In this document: piece by piece, positions 25,444-36,647 of the stretch | Position numbering within the stretch: the stretch's first letter is position 1 | Layout of the letters: every line of letters starts with the position of its first letter | Assembly (NCBI RefSeq): GCF_013284055.1 | Contig: NZ_CP054143.1 | Coordinates: 310,001 to 374,000, forward strand | Direction: 5' to 3' | From: Deefgea piscis | GTDB taxonomy: Bacteria; Pseudomonadota; Gammaproteobacteria; Burkholderiales; Chitinibacteraceae | DNA length: 64,000 bases | The notes under the pieces: model-generated | The model's input: the letters and a program-made list of their open reading frames with translations, nothing else | What the model was told of the DNA's origin: nothing | The model's database searches: none | Translations under genes and position numbers: made by a program

Positions 25444-26763
25444 TTATTCAGCCACTTCCTCAGATTCAACCGCCGCAACCGCAGCCGGCACAACCCGCGT
25501 CATTACCGCAGCAAAAAAGGCATCGGTGTGATGCTGCTGTGGTGTCAATTGCAAATACTCATTTGGCAATTCAATCTCAACGCGCTCTTTTTTCAAGATT
25601 TCACGTGCATCGAGCAATTTAAAATCGGCGTGATTGGCTAAAAACTCAGCCACAATCGCTTCATTTTCACTCGGCAAGAAGCTGCAAGTGGCATACACCA
25701 GACGACCACCTTGTTTGACCATGCGCGCAGCTGATTTCAAAATACTGCTTTGTTTGGCATTTAACTCCAACACGCCCTCAGCCGTTTGACGCGCTTTTAG
25801 GTCAGGATTACGGCGCAAAGTACCCATCCCTGAACACGGTGCATCCACCAAAACCACGTCCATTTTGCCAGCCAAACGCTTAATTTTTTGATCCGACTCA
25901 CTCGAAATCAATTGTGGGTGCACATTCGATAAACCAGAGCGCGACAAGCGTGGTTTCAGATTTGACAAACGTTTTTCAGACACATCAAACGCATACAAGC
26001 GGCCGGTATTTTGCATCATTGCGCCCAGCAATAATGTTTTGCCACCAGCACCAGCACAAAAATCCGCCACCATTTGACCACGTTTGGCACCACAAAGTAG
26101 GCCCAACAACTGACTACCTTCGTCTTGCACTTCAACGCGGCCTTCCATAAAGGCTTTGTATTTATTAATCGCTGGCTTGCCTTCAACACGTAAGCCCCAC
26201 GGCGAATAGGGTGTTGGCGTGGTATTAATATCGCCAGCCGCTTTTAATTCTGCTGCCACTGCATCGCGTTTGGCTTTAATGCCATTCACCCGTAAATCAA
26301 GCGGTGCAGCTTGCAACATCGACTGACCTAAGGCCAAGACTTCGTCTTCGGTTTTACCAGACGCCAGCAATGCATCAATCGCCCACTGGGGTAATGCTGC
26401 ACGTACGTGAAGTGGTGCATCACGCAGCGACATACCCTTCATACCAGCGGCACGTTCTTTATCATTATCACCAAATACGGCTGGCAACTCACGCAGATTT
26501 AAATGCTTAATCCGAGTAAAAAACGCTAACAATAAATCACGTGTACTCGGCAATTTGCTACCCGCATCACCACCGGCTAACCAATCGAGCTGTGGCAAAT
26601 GGCGCAATACACCAAATACCGTTTCCGCCACTACGGCACGATCTTTAGGACCTAGATTTTTATTTTCACGAAAATGGCGTGAAACCACTGCATCAGCAGG
26701 CGCATTAAAACCCAGCGCGGCGTTAAGCACATCCAAAGTAGCGGAAAGCTGAATAGGGGTCAT
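25444..26763 (-). CDS. RsmB/NOP family SAM-dependent RNA methyltransferase
   Basis: Probable 16S rRNA m5C967 methyltransferase or close paralogue, 439 residues. A NusB-like helical N-terminal part (about 1-130) precedes a Rossmann methyltransferase domain with the SAM loop DFCAGAGGKTLLL, catalytic motif IV PCSGMGTLRRNPDLK and motif VI YATCSFLPSENEAIV, whose two cysteines are the RsmB hallmark. It ends with a short Ala/Val/Glu tail. It lies downstream of DUF3108 and purN rather than the fmt-rsmB pair, so target specificity is not certain. Confidence 0.85.
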   Translation of the reverse strand: MTPIQLSATLDVLNAALGFNAPADAVVSRHFRENKNLGPKDRAVVAETVFGVLRHLPQLDWLAGGDAGSKLPSTRDLLLAFFTRIKHLNLRELPAVFGDNDKERAAGMKGMSLRDAPLHVRAALPQWAIDALLASGKTEDEVLALGQSMLQAAPLDLRVNGIKAKRDAVAAELKAAGDINTTPTPYSPWGLRVEGKPAINKYKAFMEGRVEVQDEGSQLLGLLCGAKRGQMVADFCAGAGGKTLLLGAMMQNTGRLYAFDVSEKRLSNLKPRLSRSGLSNVHPQLISSESDQKIKRLAGKMDVVLVDAPCSGMGTLRRNPDLKARQTAEGVLELNAKQSSILKSAARMVKQGGRLVYATCSFLPSENEAIVAEFLANHADFKLLDAREILKKERVEIELPNEYLQLTPQQHHTDAFFAAVMTRVVPAAVAAVESEEVAE

Positions 26764-26830
26764 GATTTACTCTCTTTATTAAATACGTTTCACACTCAAA
26801 TGAGCGCTCATTCATTACTGATCATCGACA

Positions 26831-28048
26831 TTAAGGTCGGCGCTGCTGTTGATTTTGCGGGCTAATCCACTCTAGCACTTTACGCCCATCCAACGTCACT
26901 TCCTTGGCCAAAATTTCAAAACTACCATCTTTGCCTAAATTGACCGACATTTTCACCGGCAGATTATTCCATTCCGGTGCCAACCAAAAATCAACTTGGC
27001 GATCACTCCATTGTGCGCGCATCAAGACCGCATCCACTTTAGTGGTGCCCAACGTCAATGTGGCCTCGCCTTTAAGCTCAAATACCACATCAGGGTAGCG
27101 TTTTTTACCACTAAACAACGACATGCCATAACTGGCTTGTCGGCTGCCCATCAACGCCAAATGCAAAGCCGCAGATAATAAATCTTGATCGCCCGCCTCT
27201 AAAGGCTCGGTTTTTAGCGCGTTCGGCGGGCCCACAACAGCAGTCTGCGTGGCCCAATCAAAATCAACCGAATTTTTAGGCACGCTTGGCCCCAGACTCA
27301 AATCAGCAAACCGCACTGGCGTGACACCATTTTTGGCGCTGATTTTACCTTCGCTCAAATACTCAAGTTTTTTCCCGACTGGATTGGCTTGTAAGCGCAA
27401 GACATACTGATCTTTGTCGATCTTCCAATGCATTCGCGCATCAAACACGGTCCAGTAGTAACCAATATCCACCACTTTTGGAAAGCGCTTATTGGCTTCA
27501 CGATTGAGCTGCGCCATCACCCGCGAGGCTTTATTCGCTACCTTACTCGCTGGCTCAGACGCCGCAGTGACTGCCACCGCCGGCTGACTGGCTAACCCAC
27601 TCACTAGATTATTTTCCACAACCGCACTGGCGACATTCACGCTTAAACTATCATCGCCATCGACACTCACTGGCATTTTTGCGCTCGCCACGGCAGAGGC
27701 AACAACGACTTCGGAAGCGACCAGCTCAGCCGGTTTTGATGCCGTCTTGAGTCGCGGCTTTGGCTGCGCGCTGGCAACTTTCGTTGCAATCGGTTTAACG
27801 CTAGGTTCAGTCGCTGGCGCGAAAAATACTTGCTGCTGATCCACGGCTTTCACATTCGCCAACTCAGCCGGTTTATCGCTCTCGTCTAAGCTTTGTTCGG
27901 CCAATTTACGCTCAGTTTTTCTCAGCGCAGTTTGCTCAAACTCAGGCTGCGTCCACCAATCATAAATCGGCCCAGCCAGCAGCACGCTCAAATGCAGCAA
28001 AACCGAAGCCAGCAAAGCAAATCCCAGCAGATAGCGCCAAATTTTCAT
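26831..28048 (-). CDS. DUF3108 domain-containing membrane-anchored protein
   Basis: Protein of 405 residues of unknown function. One N-terminal anchor (YLLGFALLASVLLHLSVLLAG), a long low-complexity Ala/Ser/Val/Lys-rich periplasmic linker (about 60-185), then the DUF3108 beta-rich domain (about 195-395; YYWTVFDARMHWKIDKDQYVLR, then QVDFWLAPEWNNLPV). The domain is related in shape to LolA/LptA-like lipid-handling folds, but that is analogy only. The start is 3 bases after the purN stop, so it is co-transcribed, a pairing usual in betaproteobacteria. Confidence 0.82.
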   Translation of the reverse strand: MKIWRYLLGFALLASVLLHLSVLLAGPIYDWWTQPEFEQTALRKTERKLAEQSLDESDKPAELANVKAVDQQQVFFAPATEPSVKPIATKVASAQPKPRLKTASKPAELVASEVVVASAVASAKMPVSVDGDDSLSVNVASAVVENNLVSGLASQPAVAVTAASEPASKVANKASRVMAQLNREANKRFPKVVDIGYYWTVFDARMHWKIDKDQYVLRLQANPVGKKLEYLSEGKISAKNGVTPVRFADLSLGPSVPKNSVDFDWATQTAVVGPPNALKTEPLEAGDQDLLSAALHLALMGSRQASYGMSLFSGKKRYPDVVFELKGEATLTLGTTKVDAVLMRAQWSDRQVDFWLAPEWNNLPVKMSVNLGKDGSFEILAKEVTLDGRKVLEWISPQNQQQRRP

Positions 28049-28051
28049 CCC

Positions 28052-28690
28052 TTAGCCACCCGGCGCTTGCAAAAAGGCCGCAGCATTATTGGCCGTGCTC
28101 ACTCGAACTCGCGAACCTTGCACTTCAAGCTGACCTGCGACAAACCATTGCACCACTTTGGGATACAGCTGATGCTCTTGCTGCAAAATCCGCTGCGCCA
28201 AACTATCGGCACTATCGTCTAGTAATACCGGCACGGCTGCTTGCGCAATAATCGGCCCGCTATCGAGCTCGGCCGTTACAAAATGCACGGTACAACCGGC
28301 TAATTTAACGCCTTCATCAATTGCCCGTTGATGGGTATTGACGCCAATAAACGCCGGCAATAAAGAAGGATGCACATTAATTAAACGATTGGCGTAATGA
28401 TTCACAAAATCCGCGGTTAAAATCCGCATAAATCCAGCCAACACCACCAAATCCGGCGCAAAGCCGTCAATCAAGTTTTGCAATGCGGCATCAAACGCGT
28501 CGCGCCCCACAAAGGCTTTATGATCGAGCACGGCCGTGGTAATGCCACGCTCAGCCGCCCATGCCAATCCAGCAGCATCTGGCCGATTAGAAATCACCGC
28601 CGCAATCTGCGCGCCGGCAATCTGTGCGTTAACAATCGACTGCATATTGCTGCCACGGCCTGAAATTAAAATAACAATATTTTTTGGCAT
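28052..28690 (-). CDS. purN: Phosphoribosylglycinamide formyltransferase
   Basis: Third step of purine synthesis, formylating GAR with 10-formyl-THF. Phosphate loop SGRGSNMQS at residues 10-18, catalytic Asn/His/Asp in NVHPSLLPAFIGVNTHQRA and the later DSGPIIAQ are all present in 212 residues. Follows purM in the same direction with a 199-base spacer that holds the purM terminator and a 47-bp element, so it is probably transcribed separately. Confidence 0.95.
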   Translation of the reverse strand: MPKNIVILISGRGSNMQSIVNAQIAGAQIAAVISNRPDAAGLAWAAERGITTAVLDHKAFVGRDAFDAALQNLIDGFAPDLVVLAGFMRILTADFVNHYANRLINVHPSLLPAFIGVNTHQRAIDEGVKLAGCTVHFVTAELDSGPIIAQAAVPVLLDDSADSLAQRILQQEHQLYPKVVQWFVAGQLEVQGSRVRVSTANNAAAFLQAPGG

Positions 28691-28710
28691 AAATTCTAAC
28701 TAATGAGTGA

Positions 28711-28757
28711 CGTATATGAATGCAAACCAGACACAGAAAAGACTACATTCGTATACC
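28711..28757 (+). repeat. 47-bp GGTAT/ATACC element, copy 4 (one end degenerate)
   Basis: Begins CGTATATGAATG and ends CTACATTCGTATACC: same 47-bp register, CTAC in place of CTAG, first base C instead of G. The inner arms GTATATGAATG and CATTCGTATAC pair fully if one G-U is allowed. Unlike most other copies it lies upstream of a gene (21 bases before purN) and points against it. Confidence 0.6.
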
Positions 28758-28782
28758 CACTAAACGTAATGTTGTGGATTAA

Positions 28783-28815
28783 AAAATAAAAAAGCGAGAC
28801 CGACCTTGGTCTCGC
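28783..28815 (-). terminator. Terminator of purM
   Basis: GCGAGACC (28794-28801) pairs with GGTCTCGC (28808-28815); on the minus strand the stem is followed by TTTTTTATTTTTT. Located 75 bases beyond the purM stop. Confidence 0.9.
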
Positions 28816-28889
28816 CTAGCACCTCGCAAAAAAGGCAGGCAATCCATATTGATGCTTGCCTACCCATTCGCGATCAGCTGCGCGGTAAC

Positions 28890-29927
28890 TTATGCCACTT
28901 GAGTTTGATGCTCTTCACCGACACGTGCACGCACGGTTCCCAATTGGTAAACCGTTTCACCTTCAGCTTCAAGTAAAGCCGTTGCCGCAGCTGCGTCTGC
29001 CGCAGACATAATCACCACCATGCCCACGCCACAGTTAAAGGTTTTGTACATTTCTTGTGGCGCAACATTGCCTTCTTTTTGCAACCACTGGAATAATTTT
29101 GGCATCGTCCAGCTCGCCGCATCGATTTGCGCAACGACATTGGCTGGCAATACGCGCGGCACGTTTTCAGTAATGCCGCCACCGGTGATGTGCGCCATGC
29201 CTTTGACTGTCATTTGAGCCATCAGTTTCAATAATGGTTTCACATAGATGCGCGTTGGTGCCATCACCACGTCACCCAAGCTCTTGCCACCATCAAATTC
29301 AGCGGCGTAATCAGCATCAGCTAGATGCAAGATTTTGCGGATCAGCGAATAACCATTTGAGTGCGCGCCGTTAGAGGCCAAGCCCAACACCACGTCGCCA
29401 GCGGCAATCGTCGTGCCGTCGATGATTTTGCTTTTTTCCACAACGCCAACGGCAAAACCAGCCAAGTCGTATTCGCCAACTGGATACATGCCTGGCATTT
29501 CAGCAGTTTCGCCGCCTGTTAAAGCGCAACCTGCTTGCTCGCAACCGGCTGCAATGCCTTTGATGACTTCAGTTGCGCTGGCCACGTCCAACTTGCCGCA
29601 AGCAAAATAATCAAGGAAAAACAACGGCTCAGCGCCTTGCACCAAAATATCATTCACGCTCATACCAACCAAATCGATACCCACGGTATCGTGACGATTC
29701 AGTTCGAATGCGAGTTTGAGTTTAGTGCCCACACCATCGGTGCCCGACACCAACACTGGCTCTTGGAATTTTTTGCTGATTTCAACCAGCGCGCCAAAAC
29801 CACCGATACCGCCGAGAACTTCTGGGCGCATCGTACGTTTAGCAAACGGTTTGATGTTTTCAACGAGCTGGTCACCAGCGTCGATATCAACACCGGCATC
29901 GCGGTAACTCAGACTTTGTTTGGACAT
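28890..29927 (-). CDS. purM: Phosphoribosylformylglycinamidine cyclo-ligase
   Basis: AIR synthetase, fifth step of purine synthesis. N-terminal [18 protein letters not shown], the ATP-binding [24 protein letters not shown] and the C-terminal [13 protein letters not shown] are family signatures; 345 residues is normal. Starts divergently from hda with 222 bases between, a gene order found in many proteobacteria. Confidence 0.96.
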   Translation of the reverse strand: MSKQSLSYRDAGVDIDAGDQLVENIKPFAKRTMRPEVLGGIGGFGALVEISKKFQEPVLVSGTDGVGTKLKLAFELNRHDTVGIDLVGMSVNDILVQGAEPLFFLDYFACGKLDVASATEVIKGIAAGCEQAGCALTGGETAEMPGMYPVGEYDLAGFAVGVVEKSKIIDGTTIAAGDVVLGLASNGAHSNGYSLIRKILHLADADYAAEFDGGKSLGDVVMAPTRIYVKPLLKLMAQMTVKGMAHITGGGITENVPRVLPANVVAQIDAASWTMPKLFQWLQKEGNVAPQEMYKTFNCGVGMVVIMSAADAAAATALLEAEGETVYQLGTVRARVGEEHQTQVA

Positions 29928-29978
29928 GGATTAAGGCCTCGTACTGGAGTGATCTGGGCTGAGCGCGGGTAGCTTGGT

Positions 29979-29994
29979 AATGAGTTAACTCATT
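29979..29994. promoter_or_regulatory. Perfect 16-bp palindrome in the purM/hda divergent region
   Basis: AATGAGTTAACTCATT reads identically on both strands and lies 52 bases upstream of the purM ATG and 155 before hda. Such symmetry suggests a dimeric regulator site. It does not match the E. coli PurR box (ACGCAAACGTTTGCGT). The regulator is unknown. Confidence 0.4.
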
Positions 29995-30149
29995 GACTGT
30001 CAAAACACCCGTCGTGTGCGTTAGAATAGAGAGCACATCAGCTAAACCACGCATTTTATATCAAAATTGACACTTCGCCTGCCCCCATTCACAGGAAGAA
30101 TGCGTTTTCAACGCATAAATTTCCTCCCAAACCCACCAGGTCGCCCTGA

Positions 30150-30824
30150 ATGAATCAGCTCGTCCTTGATCTGCACCTGCCACAACCGAAAAGTTTTGAT
30201 GATTTTGTGCGCGGCGAAAATGCCGAACTGCTATTTCAACTCAGCCAATGGGCCAGCGGCGATCGTACTGTTCGCGCAATTTATATTTGGGGTGAACAAG
30301 GCGCAGGTAAAAGCTATCTGCTCGCAGCAGCCAAAGAGCGGCTTATCGACGCACATACTGTCTATTTAGTGAATGCCAAACGCGACATGCTGCCGCAAAC
30401 CTTGCCAAGCGATGCGGCATTGATTGTTGATAATGTCGAAAACCTCGACGCCGAGCAGCAAATCGTTTTATTTGATCATTACAATACGCTGCGTGAAGGC
30501 AATGGCCGAATTTTAGTCAGCGGCCACTTGCCGCCGATGTTGCTGCCGCTGCGCGACGACTTAACCACCCGCTTGGGCTGGGGTTTGATTTATCAACTCA
30601 AAACGCTATCAGATACCGACAAAGCTGCGGCACTGCAACGCCACGCGCGCAGTCTGGGTTTTGAATTGAGCGAAGAGCTAGTTGATTATTTAATGCGCCA
30701 TGCCGAGCGCGATCTGCCCAATCTGTATCGGCAAATCGACAGCATTAACGCCCTGTCTTTATCCAAACAACGCCCAGTCACCATCGCCCTATTGCGCGAA
30801 GCGCTAAAAAACGAATCGGCTTAG
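30150..30824 (+). CDS. hda: DnaA regulatory inactivator Hda
   Basis: AAA+ protein that, bound to the DNA-loaded beta clamp, promotes hydrolysis of DnaA-bound ATP after initiation. The N-terminal MNQLVLDLHLP contains the clamp-binding QLxLxLP-type peptide; Walker A is GEQGAGKSYLL (about 50), Walker B ALIVDNVE, with RLGWGLIYQLKTL in the sensor region. Length 224 residues. Divergent from purM. Confidence 0.92.
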   Translation: MNQLVLDLHLPQPKSFDDFVRGENAELLFQLSQWASGDRTVRAIYIWGEQGAGKSYLLAAAKERLIDAHTVYLVNAKRDMLPQTLPSDAALIVDNVENLDAEQQIVLFDHYNTLREGNGRILVSGHLPPMLLPLRDDLTTRLGWGLIYQLKTLSDTDKAAALQRHARSLGFELSEELVDYLMRHAERDLPNLYRQIDSINALSLSKQRPVTIALLREALKNESA

Positions 30825-30935
30825 TCATTGATGCCCAGGCTATAAGGCCAGCCACGCACCCTTATCGCGCTAAAGATGAGCTCACTCACCTAGCCTTATT
30901 TGCTGATGTTTTTCGCTCAGAAAGCCAACGATTTT

Positions 30936-30957
30936 GTAGGGTCGGCTTCAGCCGACG
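30936..30957. repeat. REP-like palindrome
   Basis: GTAGGGTCGGCTTCAGCCGACG: a GTAGGGT head followed by a perfect GTCGGCT/AGCCGAC hairpin with a two-base loop. A related inverted pair occurs at 38198-38244. The stretch 30825-31098 between hda and the pilin-like gene holds no gene that I can support. Confidence 0.65.
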
Positions 30958-31098
30958 ATCCAAGCCATGCGCCTAGCTTGAATACGAGCCGACAAAAAAC
31001 GATTGAAGCAAAAGACAGAATTACCCTCTCGTCGCGATAGCGGATTGCGCCATAGTTACAAATCGGTGGTAACGCGCTCAGCCATCCCACACGCAGTA

Positions 31099-31728
31099 TT
31101 AAGGCAAAATCCGCACGCCCATTGTGACCTGTGTCGCGCCTTGCCAACAGTCAGATGTCGCATCGTAGCTGGTGCCTGTGGCCGTCACGGCGCCTGCTGT
31201 GGCTGAGCTGCGCATCACGCCCGAACTAGGAATGCCGTCATCCAGCAAACGATCTAGCGCACACACAAAGCGCAAGTCCACTGCGCCGGTGCCTGGCTCC
31301 ATATAGTTGGTATTGGCCGCATAATTGCCGCTAGCCGCACCAGCGACTGAGATCTGCCACGGCACACCAAAAACACTATTTAAATCTGCCGCAGTCAGCA
31401 TATTGGTGTTTTGCAACAAAATCAGCGCATCACTGGCTTCGGTCGCATCATTGAGTAAACCATTGCGAGTACCGGCAACACAGTTACTCACGCCATTGCC
31501 CAGTGCTGGCGCAGTGCCAGTTCCCGGACAACCATCGCCCGGATACGCGCCGTATTTATCAAAATACGCATTAAACGCGGTTTGCATTTTATTAACTTGC
31601 GCCGCCATATTTTTCACCTTGGCGCTATCAATCAAGTCTTTGCCTTTAAACGCTGCCCCCAAAATCAAACCAATAATCACCAAAACAATGGCCATTTCGA
31701 CCAAGGTAAAGCCCCGTTTTATTTGCAT
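31099..31728 (-). CDS. Type IV pilin/pseudopilin-like protein
   Basis: Prepilin of 209 residues: a short leader MQIKRG is cut before FTLVEMAIVLVIIGLILGA, with the conserved Glu at mature position 5 and the hydrophobic helix that packs in the filament. The globular part has Cys pairs (GDGCPGTG, NCVAGT, FVCALD, DCWQG) and a typical DKYGAYPGDG turn. It stands alone, without assembly genes, so it may be a minor pilin served by machinery elsewhere. Weak ribosome site; no clear promoter. Confidence 0.8.
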   Translation of the reverse strand: MQIKRGFTLVEMAIVLVIIGLILGAAFKGKDLIDSAKVKNMAAQVNKMQTAFNAYFDKYGAYPGDGCPGTGTAPALGNGVSNCVAGTRNGLLNDATEASDALILLQNTNMLTAADLNSVFGVPWQISVAGAASGNYAANTNYMEPGTGAVDLRFVCALDRLLDDGIPSSGVMRSSATAGAVTATGTSYDATSDCWQGATQVTMGVRILP

Positions 31729-31930
31729 GTTTTACTCCCGCTATGATTAACATTGGATTCGTTGCGCTAATAAGCCCTGATCACTAAGCTGGCAATTTCT
31801 TTCTTGAATCAATAAAATAGCATTCAATATTTGTCATTATTTAGCGTAAGGCAAGCCAATTTACTGCAGCTCGTTACCGAAATCGTCAGAGTTCAACCCC
31901 GACGCAGCAGTTTTAAAACACGCACTCGGG

Positions 31931-34605
<2,675 letters not shown>

Positions 34606-34634
34606 CACGGCACGTTAGCATTTAGCGAGTCAGG

Positions 34635-34675
34635 CGTTTGACCTTGCCATTGATCGAATACGGCAAGGTCAAACG
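34635..34675. other. 14-bp inverted repeat downstream of leuS
   Basis: CGTTTGACCTTGCC (34635-34648) pairs perfectly with GGCAAGGTCAAACG (34662-34675) around 13 bases. There is no T-tract on either side, so it is not a standard terminator. It begins 30 bases after the leuS stop in the 316-base gap before lptE, which holds no gene I can support. Confidence 0.6.
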
Positions 34676-34725
34676 TAGCAGTGCATTTGGCAAACCATCA
34701 CGGACCAGAGAGCTCCTACGGGATT

Positions 34726-34752
34726 TCGCTGAATTGGGTGGCGAATCAGCGA
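34726..34752. other. Second hairpin in the leuS-lptE gap
   Basis: TCGCTGA (34726-34732) pairs with TCAGCGA (34746-34752), again around a 13-base loop. Weak by itself; noted because it sits 50 bases from the stronger repeat in the same gap. Confidence 0.3.
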
Positions 34753-34921
34753 GCATGAGTAACGACCCGATAGGACCGATATGCTAGGCGTATCAAATCG
34801 ACTGAACCGTTGTGTGAACAAGCCAGTAAAAAACTTATCCGCCCCCGTCAATTCACCGACTCAATGCCCGCAGCCCATATCAAGCCGCTGGCATTAAGCC
34901 GTAATTATTTTGGAGTACAGT

Positions 34922-35488
34922 ATGCCCTTACGTTTGAAAACCCTCGTCCTTCTTGGGCTCTGCCTTAGCCTAATGGCCTGCGGCTTTCATTTACGCGGAC
35001 AAGGGCCTGCCGCACAACTGAACTTTAAAACCATACAAGTCAGCGGTGGCGGCAGCGCAGCGCAAGAGCTACGCAAAGCGATCATCGTGCAAGACAACGT
35101 TAAATTGGTGACTAGCGACGCGCAAGTGGCGGTCAATATCGTTAACGAAAGCAGCGACAAACAAATTTTAAGCGTCAATAGCAAAGGCCAAGTGGTGCAA
35201 TACCGCGTGTTTTACCGCGTTCGCTTTACCGCTACGCTGGACAAACAGCCATTAATCGAAGACGGTAATATCTCGCTAAGCCGTACCTTGCAGTGGGATG
35301 AAAACGACATTCTCGCCAATGAAAGCGAAGAAGGTAAATTGATTACCGAAATGCAGCGTGATTCTTCGCTGCAAATCATTCGCCGTATTAATGCCGCCGC
35401 CAAAGGCGTCAATAAAGCGGCAGCGGCTGCGGCATCGGCTGCTTCAGCAACATCGGCAGCATCAGCGATTGCGCCTACACAACCATAA
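34922..35488 (+). CDS. lptE: LPS-assembly lipoprotein LptE
   Basis: Outer membrane lipoprotein that plugs LptD and helps insert LPS. Lipobox LSLMAC followed by GFHLRGQ, the typical LptE start of the mature protein, then an alpha/beta domain of about 130 residues. The C-terminus is an Ala/Ser-rich tail (KAAAAAASAASATSAAS). ATG 34922 has GGAG 7 bases ahead. Its TAA overlaps the holA start (TAATG). Confidence 0.92.
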   Translation: MPLRLKTLVLLGLCLSLMACGFHLRGQGPAAQLNFKTIQVSGGGSAAQELRKAIIVQDNVKLVTSDAQVAVNIVNESSDKQILSVNSKGQVVQYRVFYRVRFTATLDKQPLIEDGNISLSRTLQWDENDILANESEEGKLITEMQRDSSLQIIRRINAAAKGVNKAAAAAASAASATSAASAIAPTQP

Positions 35489-36510
35489 TGCGTAGCGAAG
35501 ACTTAGCCGCCGCAGCCAAACGCAAACTCGCCCCGCTGTATATTATTCATGGCGACGAAGCGCTATTGAGCCTAGAAGCGGTGCAAACGCTCAGAGACAT
35601 CGCGCGGCAGCAAGGCTATAGCGAGCGCGAAGTGCTTACCGTGGAAAATGCGGCGCAATTTCAATGGGAGCAGCTGATTTCTGCCGGGCAATCGCTGTCT
35701 TTATTTGCTGAGTTGCGGATTTTAGAATTACGCATTCCCAATGGCAAACCCGGCACCGAAGGGGGTAAAGCGCTAGAAGCCTTTGCCAGCAAGCTACCCA
35801 GCGATACACTGACTATTATCACCCTGCCTCGGCTCGATAAAACCGCGCTCAATAGCAAATGGATGTCGGCGCTGGCCAAAGCCGGTGAAGTCATCGAGGC
35901 CAAGCTCATCGAGCGCAGCGCCTTACCGCAATGGATTAGCAAACGCCTCGCCGCCCAACAACAAAGCCTCAGCGCCGAGGCGATGGCGTGGTTGGTTGAT
36001 CGGGTGGAAGGTAATTTATTAGCCGCATTGCAAGAAATCCAAAAACTCGCACTACTGCACCCGGCTGGCCTATTAACGCTGGATGATCTGACGGCGGCGG
36101 TAGCCAATGTGGCGCGCTACGATGTGTTTCAATTGGGCGAAGCGCTGCTGGTGGGCGACGCCGAGCGCATGGTGCATATGCTGAGCGGGCTCAAGGCCGA
36201 GGGCGAATCGGCAGTACTGGTACTGTGGGCGCTCACCGAAGAAACACGTAATCTCTATCGTTTTGCCCAAGGCCGAGCGCGCAATATACCCACCGCCCAA
36301 CTGATCAAAGACTTACGCCTGTGGGGCAATAAACAAAAACTCATCGAAGCCGCCGCCGCCCGCGTGAACCGCCGACAACTGACCAATGCACTACAACAGG
36401 CCGCGCGCATCGACAGCTTGATTAAAGGCATTGGCGATGGTGAAGTTTGGCATGAGCTCTCCAGCATGGCTTTAGCACTTTGTGAGCAGACCAAGAAAAA
36501 AGCCGGATAA
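35488..36510 (+). CDS. holA: DNA polymerase III subunit delta
   Basis: Clamp-loader subunit that opens the beta ring, 340 residues. An N-terminal AAA+-like domain with LAPLYIIHGDEALL, a helical middle domain and the collar domain around WLVDRVEGNLLAALQEIQKL follow the HolA pattern. Its ATG overlaps the lptE stop by one base. Confidence 0.92.
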   Translation: MRSEDLAAAAKRKLAPLYIIHGDEALLSLEAVQTLRDIARQQGYSEREVLTVENAAQFQWEQLISAGQSLSLFAELRILELRIPNGKPGTEGGKALEAFASKLPSDTLTIITLPRLDKTALNSKWMSALAKAGEVIEAKLIERSALPQWISKRLAAQQQSLSAEAMAWLVDRVEGNLLAALQEIQKLALLHPAGLLTLDDLTAAVANVARYDVFQLGEALLVGDAERMVHMLSGLKAEGESAVLVLWALTEETRNLYRFAQGRARNIPTAQLIKDLRLWGNKQKLIEAAAARVNRRQLTNALQQAARIDSLIKGIGDGEVWHELSSMALALCEQTKKKAG

Positions 36511-36647
36511 CACAAGAGCCAATGCAAATCCATCGATCAAATACCCCCTTGCACTGCGAAGCGTGTAAGAATAAATCTAAACATCATGCCCAGCCATTTG
36601 GCCAGCATTTCCCGATCCACCTTTCCTGCTAGCGTGCCAACCCGACT

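Noticed and set aside
29979-29994. PurR box at the palindrome upstream of purM
   Set aside because: The sequence does not match the ACGCAAACGTTTGCGT-type consensus; only the symmetry is shared.
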